Origin: Nocardia australiensis
Lineage (GTDB): Bacteria > Actinomycetota > Actinomycetes > Mycobacteriales > Mycobacteriaceae
DNA: 64,000 nt
NCBI RefSeq assembly: GCF_020733705.1
Contig: NZ_JAJFZM010000001.1
Coordinates: forward strand, 1-64,000
Direction: 5' to 3'
Positions 1-8,794 of the stretch are shown one piece after another. The notes beneath the pieces are model-generated. The model made no database searches and was not told where the DNA came from. It worked only from the letters and a program-made list of their open reading frames with translations. The stretch's first letter is position 1, and each line of letters starts with the position of its first letter. A program made the position numbers and the translations under genes.

Positions 1-756
1 ACCCTGCGCGGTGTCGTAACCCTGGTGTTGTTCGGTTTGCTGCTGGTGGTCAATGCCGCCGGTCCGCTGGTCAATTACGGTCCCCGGTTGCAGGAAATCC
101 AGCACGAATTCGGACCGCAACTGGCGACCATCCAACAGGTCGGCCCGGAAACCCTTGCGGCACTGAAAGCCGACCCCAACGACCCGGACACACAACTCAC
201 CGCATTGACGAAGCTCACCGGTGCGACGCCCGCCGAAATACAGACGACCATCGGACTCACTACGAAGTATCCGCAGGAGGTTGCGACCTTGCAGGCCATC
301 GAGCCTGCCACCCTGGCCACACTCGCGGCCGATCCGGGCGACACGAATAACGGGCTCGCGGCGGTCGGGCAGGTGGCGAAGAAGTTCGGCATTCCGCCGG
401 ACCAGGCAATCGCCCGTTTGACCGCGGTCCAGCAGATACCGCCTGCCGATCTGGCGGTCGCCGCGAAGGTGGGACCCCAACTCACGCAGGCGACTTCGAA
501 GCTACAGAGCGTCGGAACCATCCCCGCTGCGGATCAGTCCTACCTGGCCGAACACGCCACCGAGGTGCAGCGAGCTCAGGCCGATTCACCCGGCCAATGG
601 AAGCTGTGGTGGTGGATCTGCCTGATCGCCCAGATCGCGTTCATACCGTTCGTCTTCCTGATGGCCGGGCATTGGAGCCCGAAGAAGGCGGCGGCTGCGG
701 CCGCGGAGCATGACCGGCGAGTCGAGCGCGAGCTCGCCACGCTGCCAACCGATTAG
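1..756 (+). CDS. C-terminal part of a membrane transporter, probably MFS (5' end outside window)
   Basis: The frame is open from the first base, so the gene begins upstream. What remains is one hydrophobic segment (LVLFGLLLVVNAAG), an extracytoplasmic stretch of about 170 residues, a last membrane segment (WWWICLIAQIAFIPFVFLMAG) and a charged cytoplasmic tail beginning HWSPKKAAA. This end resembles actinobacterial major facilitator transporters that carry a long loop before the last helix, ending in a WSPKKA-type tail. The loop is unusual: it holds two or three degenerate copies of a segment built on PETLAALKADP / PATLATLAADP. The substrate cannot be told. Family assignment is inference from the tail; the membrane topology is read directly. 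Confidence 0.6.
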   Translation, partial: TLRGVVTLVLFGLLLVVNAAGPLVNYGPRLQEIQHEFGPQLATIQQVGPETLAALKADPNDPDTQLTALTKLTGATPAEIQTTIGLTTKYPQEVATLQAIEPATLATLAADPGDTNNGLAAVGQVAKKFGIPPDQAIARLTAVQQIPPADLAVAAKVGPQLTQATSKLQSVGTIPAADQSYLAEHATEVQRAQADSPGQWKLWWWICLIAQIAFIPFVFLMAGHWSPKKAAAAAAEHDRRVERELATLPTD

Positions 757-761
757 GACGG

Positions 762-798
762 GCCGGATCGGGCGGCGCCGTCGCCCGCCCGATCCGGC
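762..798. terminator. Bidirectional hairpin between convergent genes
   Basis: A perfect 14-bp inverted repeat (GCCGGATCGGGCGG at 762-775, its complement at 785-798) with a 9-nt loop sits six bases after the transporter stop and two bases before the stop of the opposing YjbR gene. Position and symmetry suit a shared terminator for both. There is no clear T tract, as is common in high-GC actinobacteria. Confidence 0.7.
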
Positions 799-799
799 G

Positions 800-1189
800 T
801 CAACTGCCGTTGTGGTAGACCTCGGCGAGACGTAGTGGGGCACAGGCCAACCAGCCGTCTTCGATCAGTTCATGCAGGACTTCTGGGGTGGTGGCGTCCA
901 ATTCGATGAGGACGGCGGCGTAGCCGTCGAAGTGCGGGATGGTGAATACGCCTGGGCGATCTTCGGCCAGGACAGCCTCTTTGTCGTTGAGGTCGGCCAG
1001 GCGGACCGCGATGATCGGTCCTTCGCGCGGTGGTATGTCACCGAATCGCTTGATGTCTGCCTTGCTGAACGGGCGTTCCCACGCAAAGGCTTTGCCTGCC
1101 ACCGACCAGGTCCGATTGTCGTAGCGCAGGCCCTCGACGACCTCGGGTAGCCGTAAGGCATGCTTGGCCGCATCATCCAGGGTTGCCAC
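800..1189 (-). CDS. MmcQ/YjbR family protein
   Basis: A 129-residue protein with GTG start. Length and features fit the YjbR (double wing) fold: an N-terminal LRLPEV-EG segment, the pattern TWSVAGKAFAWERPFSK, and a C-terminal helix followed by LACAPLRLAEVYHN. Family members are small, often annotated as DNA-binding, and have no proven role. It is a single gene, convergent with the transporter before it, sharing the hairpin at 762-798. The DsbA-like gene that follows is on the same strand 28 bases upstream of its start, so the two may be cotranscribed. Confidence 0.75.
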   Translation of the reverse strand: MATLDDAAKHALRLPEVVEGLRYDNRTWSVAGKAFAWERPFSKADIKRFGDIPPREGPIIAVRLADLNDKEAVLAEDRPGVFTIPHFDGYAAVLIELDATTPEVLHELIEDGWLACAPLRLAEVYHNGS

Positions 1190-1216
1190 ACGTACGACGC
1201 TAGTCGATTCGAGAGC

Positions 1217-1918
1217 TCAGCGCGTCAGGTCGGCTACCCATTCCTCATTATTGACGTCGAGCTTCGACTGGCCGTCGAACGCCGAGGGCGTACTCGCACG
1301 ACCATTGAGCAACTCATTCAGCCTGCCGAGAGCGACCTGAGCGTTCGCCCGGGCCGCATCGACCTTGGCGCCGCCGGAAATGCACTGCTGCACCTGCTCG
1401 GACGCGCCGGCTTCCCGCGCCACATCCGCGAGTTCGGCGTTGCTGAGATCAGCGCCGCCTTCGGTGGGCTGCTTGGTGGCGAACACCAGCTCATGGAATT
1501 TCGAGTACACCGGGCCCGAACCCGCTTCCGCCACGCATTCGTTCGCCGCGATGGCACGGGTGGAGTAGTCCTTGCTGGGCGACTTGGATTCCAGGAAGTT
1601 CACCAGGTGATAGCGAACGGCGAGCTTGCCCTCATCCTGCAACTGCGCGATCTCCTGACCGTGGATGCGCTCCATCGACCCGCATCCTGGGCACAACGGG
1701 TCCTCGTACACGTCGACCGTTTTCGCCGCGTCCGGGCGACCGACGAGGATCGCGCCGTCGGGCGCGAGCACCGCGACCACGGACGGATTGCGTACCGGCC
1801 CGTACCCGTCGTTGCGTGGTGCGGGCTCGCCTCGCCCCCATCGCATCGCCAGTATCACGATCACGGCGATGAGCACCACCGCCACGGCCCCGAGAGCGTA
1901 GGTGGTCTTGTTCGACAT
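1217..1918 (-). CDS. Membrane-anchored DsbA-like thiol oxidoreductase
   Basis: A 233-residue protein starting at ATG 1918 (MSNKTTYALG). Residues about 7-26 form an uncleaved membrane anchor; the rest is a thioredoxin-fold domain with the active-site pair C76-P-G-C79 in YEDPLCPGCG, followed by a helical insertion and a C-terminal segment typical of the DSBA family. It probably forms or isomerises disulfide bonds in exported proteins, outside the membrane. Mycobacteria and nocardiae have several such anchored DsbA paralogues (Rv2969c-type). The frame stays open further upstream, but that stretch is arginine-rich with no membrane character, so the ATG before the anchor was chosen. Confidence 0.85.
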   Translation of the reverse strand: MSNKTTYALGAVAVVLIAVIVILAMRWGRGEPAPRNDGYGPVRNPSVVAVLAPDGAILVGRPDAAKTVDVYEDPLCPGCGSMERIHGQEIAQLQDEGKLAVRYHLVNFLESKSPSKDYSTRAIAANECVAEAGSGPVYSKFHELVFATKQPTEGGADLSNAELADVAREAGASEQVQQCISGGAKVDAARANAQVALGRLNELLNGRASTPSAFDGQSKLDVNNEEWVADLTR

Positions 1919-2009
1919 CGGCCGCGGAGTGTAGTTCGAACGCGATTGGCTCACCCGAGATACTCTGCCGCAACGCGCCGGGCCGAGTAGTGCCGGGTGC
2001 GGGCGGCGA

Positions 2010-3371
2010 TCAGCGGACCCGGGCGTGCCCCGCGTCATCGGACGGACAATCACGGTCATCGGGGCCGCAGGACGTAGCAGCGCGATGCGCGAGCTGGTAT
2101 TCGCCGTCGTCGCAAGGCGCGGCGCTCACCCCGCCGGTAGCGGTGGCTACTGCTCGGCGTCGCGATGGCTCCGGCATGAGCAGCCACACCAGTGCCGCGA
2201 CGATGAGCAGCGCTCCGGTGACGGTGAAAGCGATTCCGTAGGAAACCCGTTGCGCCAGAGCACCTATCACAATCGGTCCGATGACCGTGCCGAGATCGGC
2301 AGCCATTTGGAAGCCGGCCAGTACCGGCCCGCCGCGCGCGTTCGGCCCGATGATGTCGGCGAGGGCCGCCTGTTGACTGGGGGTCAGCATCCCGGAGCCG
2401 ACACCAGCCACCGCCGAGCCGACCAGCAGCCAGATCAGATTCGGTGCGAAGCCGAGCCCGATCGTGCCGACCGCGCAGACCAGCGATCCGACGATCAGGA
2501 ACGGCCTGCGGCCCCAGCGGTCCGAGAGCCTGCCGGACGCGAACAGCACCGCGACATTTCCGGCCGCGAACACCGTCAGCGCGACACCCGCCATTCCCGG
2601 CGGCCGATGCAGCACCTCGACAACGAGCAACGGCACCAACGCCATTCGAACGCCGAAAACCGCCGCACCGTTGGCGAAATTCGACCACAGCACCGCACGG
2701 TATTCCAGTCGCGCCCAACCCTGCCGGAAGGTCATCACCCGTGCGGCACCGGTCGCTTCCGGCGCGGCCAGATGTGAATTGCGGAGGCTCAGATACACGG
2801 CGAAGGTGGCCGCGAGCAGCGCGATCATGTAGATGACGAACGGCGCACGCAATCCGAGCCCGGCCAGGACGCCACCGACCAGCGGCCCGCTCACCGAGCC
2901 GATCAGGAAGCTCGTCGACCACAGCCCCGACACTCGGCCACGCTGGGCGGGCGGCGACAATCGGATGACGAGCGCCAGCGAGGAAACGGTGAACATGGTC
3001 GATCCGATACCGCCGATCGAGCGCAGAACCAGCAGCTGCCAATAACTTTGGGCCAGCGCGCTCGCGCCCGTCGACACCGCGACGATCAGCAATCCGCTCA
3101 AATACACCGAACGCTCACCGAGCCGCTGCACCAGCCGCCCGCTCACCGGTGCGAACAGCAGCCGCATCAACGCGAACGTACTGATGATCGCCGAGGCCGC
3201 CGCCACACCGACGCCGAAACTGCGAGCGAATTGCGGCAATACCGGTGCGACCAGCCCGAAGCCGATGGCGATGACGAACGCGGCACCCACAAGCACCCAA
3301 ATCTCGATGGGCAGCCGGAAGGATCGATCCGTGACGACGGGGCTATCGGATGCGATGGATCTACTACTCAC
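2010..3371 (-). CDS. MFS transporter (drug-efflux type)
   Basis: About 453 residues with twelve predicted membrane segments. The loop motif GRLSDRWGRRPFLIVG between helices 6 and 7 and SGRLVQRLGERSVYLSG after helix 2 are major facilitator signatures, and the layout fits 12-helix multidrug exporters. The start is taken as GTG 3371, which overlaps the last 8 bases of pgm (GTGAGTAG), suggesting translational coupling; a later GTG a few codons in is possible. The cytoplasmic C-terminus is long and ends in a low-complexity DR/DD-rich tail. The transported compound is not deducible, and the link to pgm may be only one of transcription. Confidence 0.85.
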   Translation of the reverse strand: MSSRSIASDSPVVTDRSFRLPIEIWVLVGAAFVIAIGFGLVAPVLPQFARSFGVGVAAASAIISTFALMRLLFAPVSGRLVQRLGERSVYLSGLLIVAVSTGASALAQSYWQLLVLRSIGGIGSTMFTVSSLALVIRLSPPAQRGRVSGLWSTSFLIGSVSGPLVGGVLAGLGLRAPFVIYMIALLAATFAVYLSLRNSHLAAPEATGAARVMTFRQGWARLEYRAVLWSNFANGAAVFGVRMALVPLLVVEVLHRPPGMAGVALTVFAAGNVAVLFASGRLSDRWGRRPFLIVGSLVCAVGTIGLGFAPNLIWLLVGSAVAGVGSGMLTPSQQAALADIIGPNARGGPVLAGFQMAADLGTVIGPIVIGALAQRVSYGIAFTVTGALLIVAALVWLLMPEPSRRRAVATATGGVSAAPCDDGEYQLAHRAATSCGPDDRDCPSDDAGHARVR

Positions 3372-5004
3372 CCGACAGCGCCTGCCCGACCATCTCCTCC
3401 GCGGCCGACTGCACCTGCGCCAGATGCTCGGCGCCGTGGAATGACTCCGCATAGATCTTGTATTTGTCCTCGGTCCCTGATGGACGTGCCGCGAACCAGG
3501 CGTTCTCGGTGGTTACCTTCAGCCCGCCGAGCGCGGCGCCATTGCCTCTTGCGCGGGTGAGCACAGCGGTAATGGGCTCGCCGCCGATCTCCTCGGTCTG
3601 GATCATGTCCGGCGTCAGCTTCGCCAGCCGCTCCTTTTGCGCGGTGGTGGCGGCGGCGTCGATCCGCGCGTAGGCCGGGCTGCCGTAGCGCCGTTCCAAC
3701 TCCACATACCTGGCCGAGGGACTTTGTCCGGTGACCGCCGCGATCTCGGCGGCTAACAGTGCCAGCAGCAGGCCGTCCTTGTCGGTGGTCCACACTGTGC
3801 CGTCCATCCGCAGGAACGACGCGCCCGCACTCTCCTCACCGCCGAAAGCCAGGCTGCCACTGAATAATCCGGGCACGAACCATTTGAACCCGACCGGCAC
3901 CTCATGCACGTCACGGCCGAGCACGCCGACCACCCGGTCGATCATCGACGACGTCACCACCGTCTTGCCGATCTTGGTCAGCGCGTCCCAGCCCATCCTG
4001 TTCGCGACCAGGTATTCGATGGCGACGGCGAGGAAATGGTTCGGGTTCATCAGGCCACCATCGGGGGTGACGATGCCGTGCCGGTCGGCGTCGGCGTCGT
4101 TGCCGGTGGAGATGTCGTAGTCGTCCTTGATCGCGATCAGCGACGCCATCGCATAGCGCGAGGACGGATCCATCCGGATCTTGCCGTCACTGTCGAGGGT
4201 CATGAACCGCCAGGTCGGATCGACGAACGGGTTGACGACCTCGAGCTCCAGGTCGTAACGCTGTCCGATCTCCTCCCAATAGTCGACGCTCGCACCGCCC
4301 ATCGGGTCGGCACCGAGCCGAATGCCCGCACCACGAATAGCGTCCAGGTTCAATACATTCGGCAGGTCGGCGATGTAGTGGTCGAGATAGTCGTAGCGTT
4401 CGACGCTGGTCTCCAGCGCGTTGCGCAATGTGGTACGCCGGATGTCCGCCAGCCCGCCGCGTAGCAGTTCGTTGGCGCGCGCGGCGATGGCGTCGGTGGC
4501 GACGGTGTCGGCCGGCCCGCCGTGTGGCGGGTTGTATTTGAAGCCACCGTCGCGCGGCGGATTGTGCGACGGCGTCACCACGATTCCGTCGGCCTGATGC
4601 TTGGTGCCACCGCGATTGTGGCGCAGCACAGCGTGACTCAGTGCCGGCGTCGGGGTGTAGCGGTCACGGGCATCGATGATCGCGGTCACGTCGTTGGCGG
4701 CCAGCACCTCCAGGGCTGTGGTCCACGCGGGCTCGGACAGCGCGTGCGTATCCCTGGCCAGATACACCGGACCGGTGATGCCACGGGTGGCGCGATACTC
4801 GATGATCGCTTGCGTGATCGCGAGGATGTGGGCCTCGTTGAACGCGGTGTCCAGACTCGATCCCCGATGCCCGGAGGTACCGAAGGCCACCAGCTGGGCC
4901 GGATCCTGCGGATCCGGGATACGGCTGTAGTAAGCCGTCACCAGTTGTGCGATGTCCTCCAGGTCGGTGGGTCGCGCGGGGCGCCCGGCTCGATCATGGG
5001 CCAT
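3364..5004 (-). CDS. pgm: Phosphoglucomutase (alpha-D-glucose phosphate-specific)
   Basis: A 546-residue cytoplasmic enzyme interconverting glucose-1-phosphate and glucose-6-phosphate, the branch point to glycogen, trehalose and cell-wall sugars. The length matches the Pgm family exactly. The phosphoserine loop is TPSHNP with Ser146, the metal-binding loop is NDADADRHG, and the sugar-binding segment is GEESAGASF; FGTSGHRG near residue 41 is the usual N-terminal motif. ATG 5004 is preceded by a strong GGAAGGGAG ribosome site. The upstream MFS gene frame overlaps its stop. Confidence 0.96.
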   Translation of the reverse strand: MAHDRAGRPARPTDLEDIAQLVTAYYSRIPDPQDPAQLVAFGTSGHRGSSLDTAFNEAHILAITQAIIEYRATRGITGPVYLARDTHALSEPAWTTALEVLAANDVTAIIDARDRYTPTPALSHAVLRHNRGGTKHQADGIVVTPSHNPPRDGGFKYNPPHGGPADTVATDAIAARANELLRGGLADIRRTTLRNALETSVERYDYLDHYIADLPNVLNLDAIRGAGIRLGADPMGGASVDYWEEIGQRYDLELEVVNPFVDPTWRFMTLDSDGKIRMDPSSRYAMASLIAIKDDYDISTGNDADADRHGIVTPDGGLMNPNHFLAVAIEYLVANRMGWDALTKIGKTVVTSSMIDRVVGVLGRDVHEVPVGFKWFVPGLFSGSLAFGGEESAGASFLRMDGTVWTTDKDGLLLALLAAEIAAVTGQSPSARYVELERRYGSPAYARIDAAATTAQKERLAKLTPDMIQTEEIGGEPITAVLTRARGNGAALGGLKVTTENAWFAARPSGTEDKYKIYAESFHGAEHLAQVQSAAEEMVGQALSGE

Positions 5005-5051
5005 GCTCGGGGCTCCCTTCCGGATTGGCTGCGCCCGGCTCGTCATCAAAA

Positions 5052-5414
5052 TCATGTCCACAACCAATGGGTCGCGGACGCAGCGGCGAAGACAGCGATC
5101 AGGCAGGCGATAACGCTGATTACGACGTTGCCGACGGCATAAGCGTAGGCGCCGTCGGCAACCAGCCTGATCGTCTCGTACCCGAAGGTGCTGAACGTGG
5201 TGAGCGCACCGCAGAAACCCGTTCCCGCAGCGGTAAGCAGCCAACTGTTCGCGCCCGCGCCGACCAGACCGCCGAGCAACGCCGAACCGACAATGTTAAC
5301 GGTCAACGTCCCCACGGGCAGCAAAGATTCGAAACGTGCTGCGACAGCACGATCTACGAGGTATCGGGCGGGCGCCCCGAGCATCGCGCCGAGCGCGACG
5401 AGGACAACGTTCAT
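5052..5414 (-). CDS. crcB: Fluoride exporter CrcB (first copy)
   Basis: A 120-residue protein with four hydrophobic segments. It has the Fluc/CrcB hallmarks: [13 protein letters not shown] at the N-terminus, the pore motif [15 protein letters not shown] with its conserved Asn, and [15 protein letters not shown]. Fluc channels are dual-topology dimers that let fluoride leave the cell. Its ATG overlaps the stop of the DUF190 gene by four bases (ATGA). A second CrcB lies just upstream, so the functional unit may be a heterodimer of two oppositely oriented subunits, as in other Gram-positive bacteria. Confidence 0.95.
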   Translation of the reverse strand: MNVVLVALGAMLGAPARYLVDRAVAARFESLLPVGTLTVNIVGSALLGGLVGAGANSWLLTAAGTGFCGALTTFSTFGYETIRLVADGAYAYAVGNVVISVIACLIAVFAAASATHWLWT

Positions 5415-5788
5415 CGACGCGCCTCCACACCCGACTGCCAGACCTCGACCTCCGACAGGACCACATTCACCGGGGCGAGCGCGTCGGCATTGTGTTCGAC
5501 GAACTCGCGCAGGCGCGCGGACTCGTCGACGACCATCACCATCACGGGCAGGTGCTCGGCCAGATCCAGAATGCGACTGGTGTGGATACGCGAGGATGCG
5601 CCGTAGCCCTCGACTCCGCGCCACACACTGGCACCGGCCAGCCCCGCGTCGCGAGCCCGGCGCACGATCTCGTGGTAGAGGGGGCCGTGGCGCCATTTGT
5701 CGTCCTCGTCGAGCAAGACCGTCAATCGCCCCGCCGGCTTCCACTGTCCCGCCGTCGGACTCGCGCCTTCCGATGATGAATGACTCAT
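5411..5788 (-). CDS. DUF190 family protein between the two crcB genes
   Basis: A 125-residue soluble protein. The family signature is clear: [14 protein letters not shown], then [27 protein letters not shown], and [10 protein letters not shown] followed by an EVEVW end. DUF190 has a ferredoxin-like, PII-resembling fold and is repeatedly found next to crcB, so it probably senses or regulates in fluoride export; its exact job is unknown. ATG 5788 follows a GGAAGGGGG ribosome site. The stop overlaps the next crcB by four bases and 25 bases separate it from the preceding crcB: one three-gene operon. Confidence 0.9.
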   Translation of the reverse strand: MSHSSSEGASPTAGQWKPAGRLTVLLDEDDKWRHGPLYHEIVRRARDAGLAGASVWRGVEGYGASSRIHTSRILDLAEHLPVMVMVVDESARLREFVEHNADALAPVNVVLSEVEVWQSGVEARR

Positions 5789-5813
5789 CACATGGCCCCC
5801 TTCCGTCGTGTCG

Positions 5814-6239
5814 TCATGTCCGCCGTGCCGTTCCGGTCGCCCATCGCGCAACACTCATACCGAGCACGACCGCCAGCAGCGCCGCCACCACCGTGCCCCC
5901 CAGATAGCCGAGCGCGGCAACCGTGGCACCCGATTCGAGCAGTCTACGAATCTCGAGGCTATAGGTGGAGAAAGTGGTGAATCCGCCGAGCAGGCCGATA
6001 CCGAGGAACGGGCGGAGCAGTCTGTGGGCTACCCATACATCGGTAATCAGAACCATCAAAATTCCGATCGCACAGCATCCCATGACGTTGATCGTGAACG
6101 TCGACCAGGGGACATGCCCCGGCCGCGGCGGCCACCACACGCCGAGGCCATAACGCAGCAGCGCGCCGATCATCCCGCCGACCGAGATCACCAGCAAAAC
6201 CATGGGATCGATGGCCGGGGCCTGGGTCTGCTTCCCCAT
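5814..6239 (-). CDS. crcB: Fluoride exporter CrcB (second copy)
   Basis: A 141-residue CrcB/Fluc protein, first gene of the fluoride operon. Motifs: [28 protein letters not shown] with the pore Asn, and [15 protein letters not shown]; four membrane segments. ATG 6239 follows an AGGAGG ribosome site. It differs clearly from the other copy, as expected for a two-subunit channel of antiparallel partners. No fluoride riboswitch could be recognised in the 200 bases upstream. Confidence 0.94.
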   Translation of the reverse strand: MGKQTQAPAIDPMVLLVISVGGMIGALLRYGLGVWWPPRPGHVPWSTFTINVMGCCAIGILMVLITDVWVAHRLLRPFLGIGLLGGFTTFSTYSLEIRRLLESGATVAALGYLGGTVVAALLAVVLGMSVARWATGTARRT

Positions 6240-6393
6240 CTGCTGACCTCCTGCCGACCCGAATGCCACCAGCGCAATGCTATCGGTTCTCCCGCGCGGC
6301 GCGGTCGTCCGGGACAGCGCTGGGACCAACCGCACCGAACTCGCACGACAGGGCGGCGGGTCGGCGGCAGCAACCGTCTGGCAGCCGCCGGTA

Positions 6394-6434
6394 CGGCACA
6401 ACGCCCGCGCCGAAAGGACGCGGGCGTTGTGCCG
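6394..6434 (-). terminator. Hairpin terminator after the DHA2-type exporter
   Basis: A perfect 16-bp inverted repeat (6394-6409 and 6419-6434) with a 9-nt loop, 12 bases past the exporter stop. It is GC-rich with no long T tract, but its length and position make termination the likely role. Confidence 0.75.
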
Positions 6435-6445
6435 TTCGAGATATC

Positions 6446-7945
6446 TCAGTGCGCGAGCACCGGTTCACCTTCCGCGGGTGCGGGCACCGTGTTCGGCATC
6501 AGCACCGCTATCAATGCGGCACCGGCGACGAAAATCGCGGTGGCCCACCAGAAGCTGGTCGTATAGCTCTCGACCGCGGCCTGTGCGACGGCCAGTGGGT
6601 CCGGCTGCCGGGTGGACAGGTAGTCGCTGGCGGCGGTCGCGGCGATAGTGCTCAGCAGAGCCGTGCCGATGGAACCGCCGACCTGCTGGCTGGTGTTGAT
6701 CATCGCCGAGGCGACACCGGCGTCGTCATGGCCCACGCCTGCCGTCGCACCCTGGAAGGCGGTCGACATCGCACCACCGAGACCGAGGCCGAGCAGGATC
6801 AGTGCGGGCAGGATATGGGTGGCGTATCCGCTCCGCAGATCGAGCTGGGTCAGCCATGCCATGCCGACCGCCGCCACCAGGAACCCGGCGCTCACCGCGA
6901 TCTTGGGCCCGATCCTGGGCAACAGCAGCGAGGGCACCATGGTCGAGGAAACGACCATGCCCGCGACCATCGGCAGGAAGGCCAGGCCCGTCTTGATCGG
7001 CGAGTACCCCATGCTCAACTGCATGTAGTAGGTCAGGAACAAGAAGATGGCGAACATTCCGATGCCCATGACGAACACGGTGAGGAACGACGCGCCCCTG
7101 GTCCGGTCCAGCACGATCCGCAGTGGGAGCAGCGGGTGCGCGACCCGGGTCTCCAGCACCACGAAGACCGCGAGCAACGCGGCGCCGCCGAACAGGAAGG
7201 CCAGGGTGGCCGGGTTGGTCCAACTCGTCGACTCGGCGTGGGAGAAGCCGTAGACGATGCCGAACAGTGCCGCCGTCACAACCACCGTGCCCGGGATATC
7301 GAGCTTGGGCCGTTCGGTGACGGTGTGCTTGGCAAGCAACAGCAGCGCGCCGACCAGCGCGACCGCCGCGAAGGCGAGGTTGACGAACATCACCCAGCGC
7401 CAGGACGCCCACTCGGTGAGCATGCCGCCCAGCAGCAGCCCGATGGCGCCGCCGGTACCGGCGACCGCACCGAATATTCCGAATGCCTTGGCCCGCTCCT
7501 TGGGTTCGGTGAAGGTGACCGTCAGCAGCGACAGCGCCGCCGGTGCCAGCAGCGCGCCGAACACGCCCTGCCCGATTCGAGCGGCGACGAGCATTTCGAA
7601 GCTGTTTGCCGCGCCACCGACGGCGGAGGCGCCCGCGAATCCGATCAGGCCGATGATGAAGGTATTACGGCGGCCGAAAAGGTCGCTGAGTCGCCCGCCG
7701 AGCAACAGTAGGCTGCCGAAGGCCAGCGCGTAGCCGGTAACCACCCACTGCCGGTCGCCGTCACTGAAGCCGAGATCTTGCTGCGCGGCGGGCAGTGCGA
7801 TGTTCACTACAGTCGCGTCGAGCACCACCATCAGTTGAGCGACACCGAGGACGGCAAGGACCCACCAACGCAACGCGTGCGATCCCCGCTTGCGGCTATC
7901 TATTAATTCGGGGGCGGGTGCCCCACGGTCAGTTGCCGTAGTCAT
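6446..7945 (-). CDS. DHA2-family MFS multidrug exporter (EmrB/QacA type)
   Basis: A 499-residue protein with 14 membrane segments. Diagnostic motifs: LDATVVNIALPAAQQDL in helix 1 (motif D1), GGRLSDLFGRRNTFIIG in the first cytoplasmic loop (motif A), and GGAIGLLLGGMLTE in helix 5 (motif C of antiporters). It should expel hydrophobic or cationic drugs in exchange for protons. It is divergent from a TetR regulator 112 bases away, and two identical palindromes lie between them, so it is probably repressed by that TetR and induced by substrate. Confidence 0.93.
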   Translation of the reverse strand: MTTATDRGAPAPELIDSRKRGSHALRWWVLAVLGVAQLMVVLDATVVNIALPAAQQDLGFSDGDRQWVVTGYALAFGSLLLLGGRLSDLFGRRNTFIIGLIGFAGASAVGGAANSFEMLVAARIGQGVFGALLAPAALSLLTVTFTEPKERAKAFGIFGAVAGTGGAIGLLLGGMLTEWASWRWVMFVNLAFAAVALVGALLLLAKHTVTERPKLDIPGTVVVTAALFGIVYGFSHAESTSWTNPATLAFLFGGAALLAVFVVLETRVAHPLLPLRIVLDRTRGASFLTVFVMGIGMFAIFLFLTYYMQLSMGYSPIKTGLAFLPMVAGMVVSSTMVPSLLLPRIGPKIAVSAGFLVAAVGMAWLTQLDLRSGYATHILPALILLGLGLGGAMSTAFQGATAGVGHDDAGVASAMINTSQQVGGSIGTALLSTIAATAASDYLSTRQPDPLAVAQAAVESYTTSFWWATAIFVAGAALIAVLMPNTVPAPAEGEPVLAH

Positions 7946-7973
7946 ACTGTCCCCTTTGTATTAAGGCTTGATG

Positions 7974-7990
7974 CGGAGAACCCGCCTCCG
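7974..7990. promoter_or_regulatory. Operator-like palindrome 1, CGGAG-N7-CTCCG
   Basis: Inverted repeat with half-sites CGGAG and CTCCG separated by 7 bases, 28 bases upstream of the exporter start. The same 17-bp arrangement recurs at 8017-8033, exactly 43 bp away. Such a repeated symmetric site between a tetR gene and its exporter is the usual layout of a TetR operator. Confidence 0.65.
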
Positions 7991-8016
7991 CTTACGAAAA
8001 GAAGCTACCATGATAA

Positions 8017-8033
8017 CGGAGGCAATGCCTCCG
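8017..8033. promoter_or_regulatory. Operator-like palindrome 2, CGGAG-N7-CTCCG
   Basis: Second copy of the palindrome at 7974-7990, here extended to 7-bp arms (CGGAGGC/GCCTCCG). It lies 25 bases before the tetR start, so the two copies flank the two divergent promoters. The 43-bp spacing is about four helical turns and would place two dimers on the same face. Confidence 0.65.
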
Positions 8034-8057
8034 CTTAATCCCGATACTTGTTAGGAT

Positions 8058-8738
8058 ATGGGTGTGAATCACGCCACGGCCCTCTCTCCACCTCGGCGCC
8101 TGCGGGCGGACGCAGCACGCAATCAGCAACGAATCGTCGCCGCGGCACGCGAACTCTTCGCCGAACACGGTCTCGAAATCACCCTGGATGACGTCGCCGA
8201 ACGCGCCGGTGTCGGTGTCGGTACCGTCTATCGACGCTTCGCCAATAAAAAAGAATTGATCGCCGAGGCCTTCGAGCAGAACATGACCGAGTTCGTCGAG
8301 GCCGCCGACGCCGCACAACGGCATCCAGACCCTTGGCAGGGACTCGTTCAGTTCTTCGAATACGCGTGCAGGCACCTGGCGACCAACCGCGGCTTCAGCG
8401 ACGTGATGCTCGAGCTCGAGAACGATATGGAGCGTTTCGCCGCGATCCGCGATCGGCTCACGCCCATCGTGGCGGCCGTCATCAACCGCGCCCGCGCCGC
8501 GGGCACACTCGCACCCGACGTGCAGGGTACGGACTTCTTCGCCCTGATTCACATGGTCGACGGACTCGCTGAATTCTCCAGGCCGGTGAACCCGGACGCC
8601 TGGCAACGCTACATGGCGATAGCGCTCAATGGAGTACGCGCGGATTCCACGCCCCGTCAGCCGCTGACGGTTCCCCCGCTGACCGATGACGAGGTCGAAC
8701 TCGCCAAGACCTATGCCTGCTCGGGCCGCAGAAGGTAA
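8058..8738 (+). CDS. TetR family transcriptional regulator
   Basis: A 226-residue regulator. Residues about 18-65 are the TetR DNA-binding domain: RNQQRIVAAARELFAEHGLE, then LDDVAERAGVGVGTVYRRFANKKELI. The rest is the helical ligand-binding domain with no recognisable ligand. It is divergent from the DHA2 exporter and most likely represses it and itself through the paired palindromes at 7974 and 8017. Start ATG 8058 has an AGG only two bases upstream; GTG 8064, two codons later, has better ribosome-site spacing and may be the real start. Confidence 0.92.
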   Translation: MGVNHATALSPPRRLRADAARNQQRIVAAARELFAEHGLEITLDDVAERAGVGVGTVYRRFANKKELIAEAFEQNMTEFVEAADAAQRHPDPWQGLVQFFEYACRHLATNRGFSDVMLELENDMERFAAIRDRLTPIVAAVINRARAAGTLAPDVQGTDFFALIHMVDGLAEFSRPVNPDAWQRYMAIALNGVRADSTPRQPLTVPPLTDDEVELAKTYACSGRRR

Positions 8739-8794
8739 CGCAAAAACCGGGACAAAGGTAGCGCTGGTCAGACACTTACCTTAATGTTGGACAT

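Noticed and set aside
6240..6440. Possible fluoride riboswitch before the crcB operon
   Set aside because: The conserved fluoride aptamer core could not be found in the leader; only a terminator belonging to the neighbouring gene is present.
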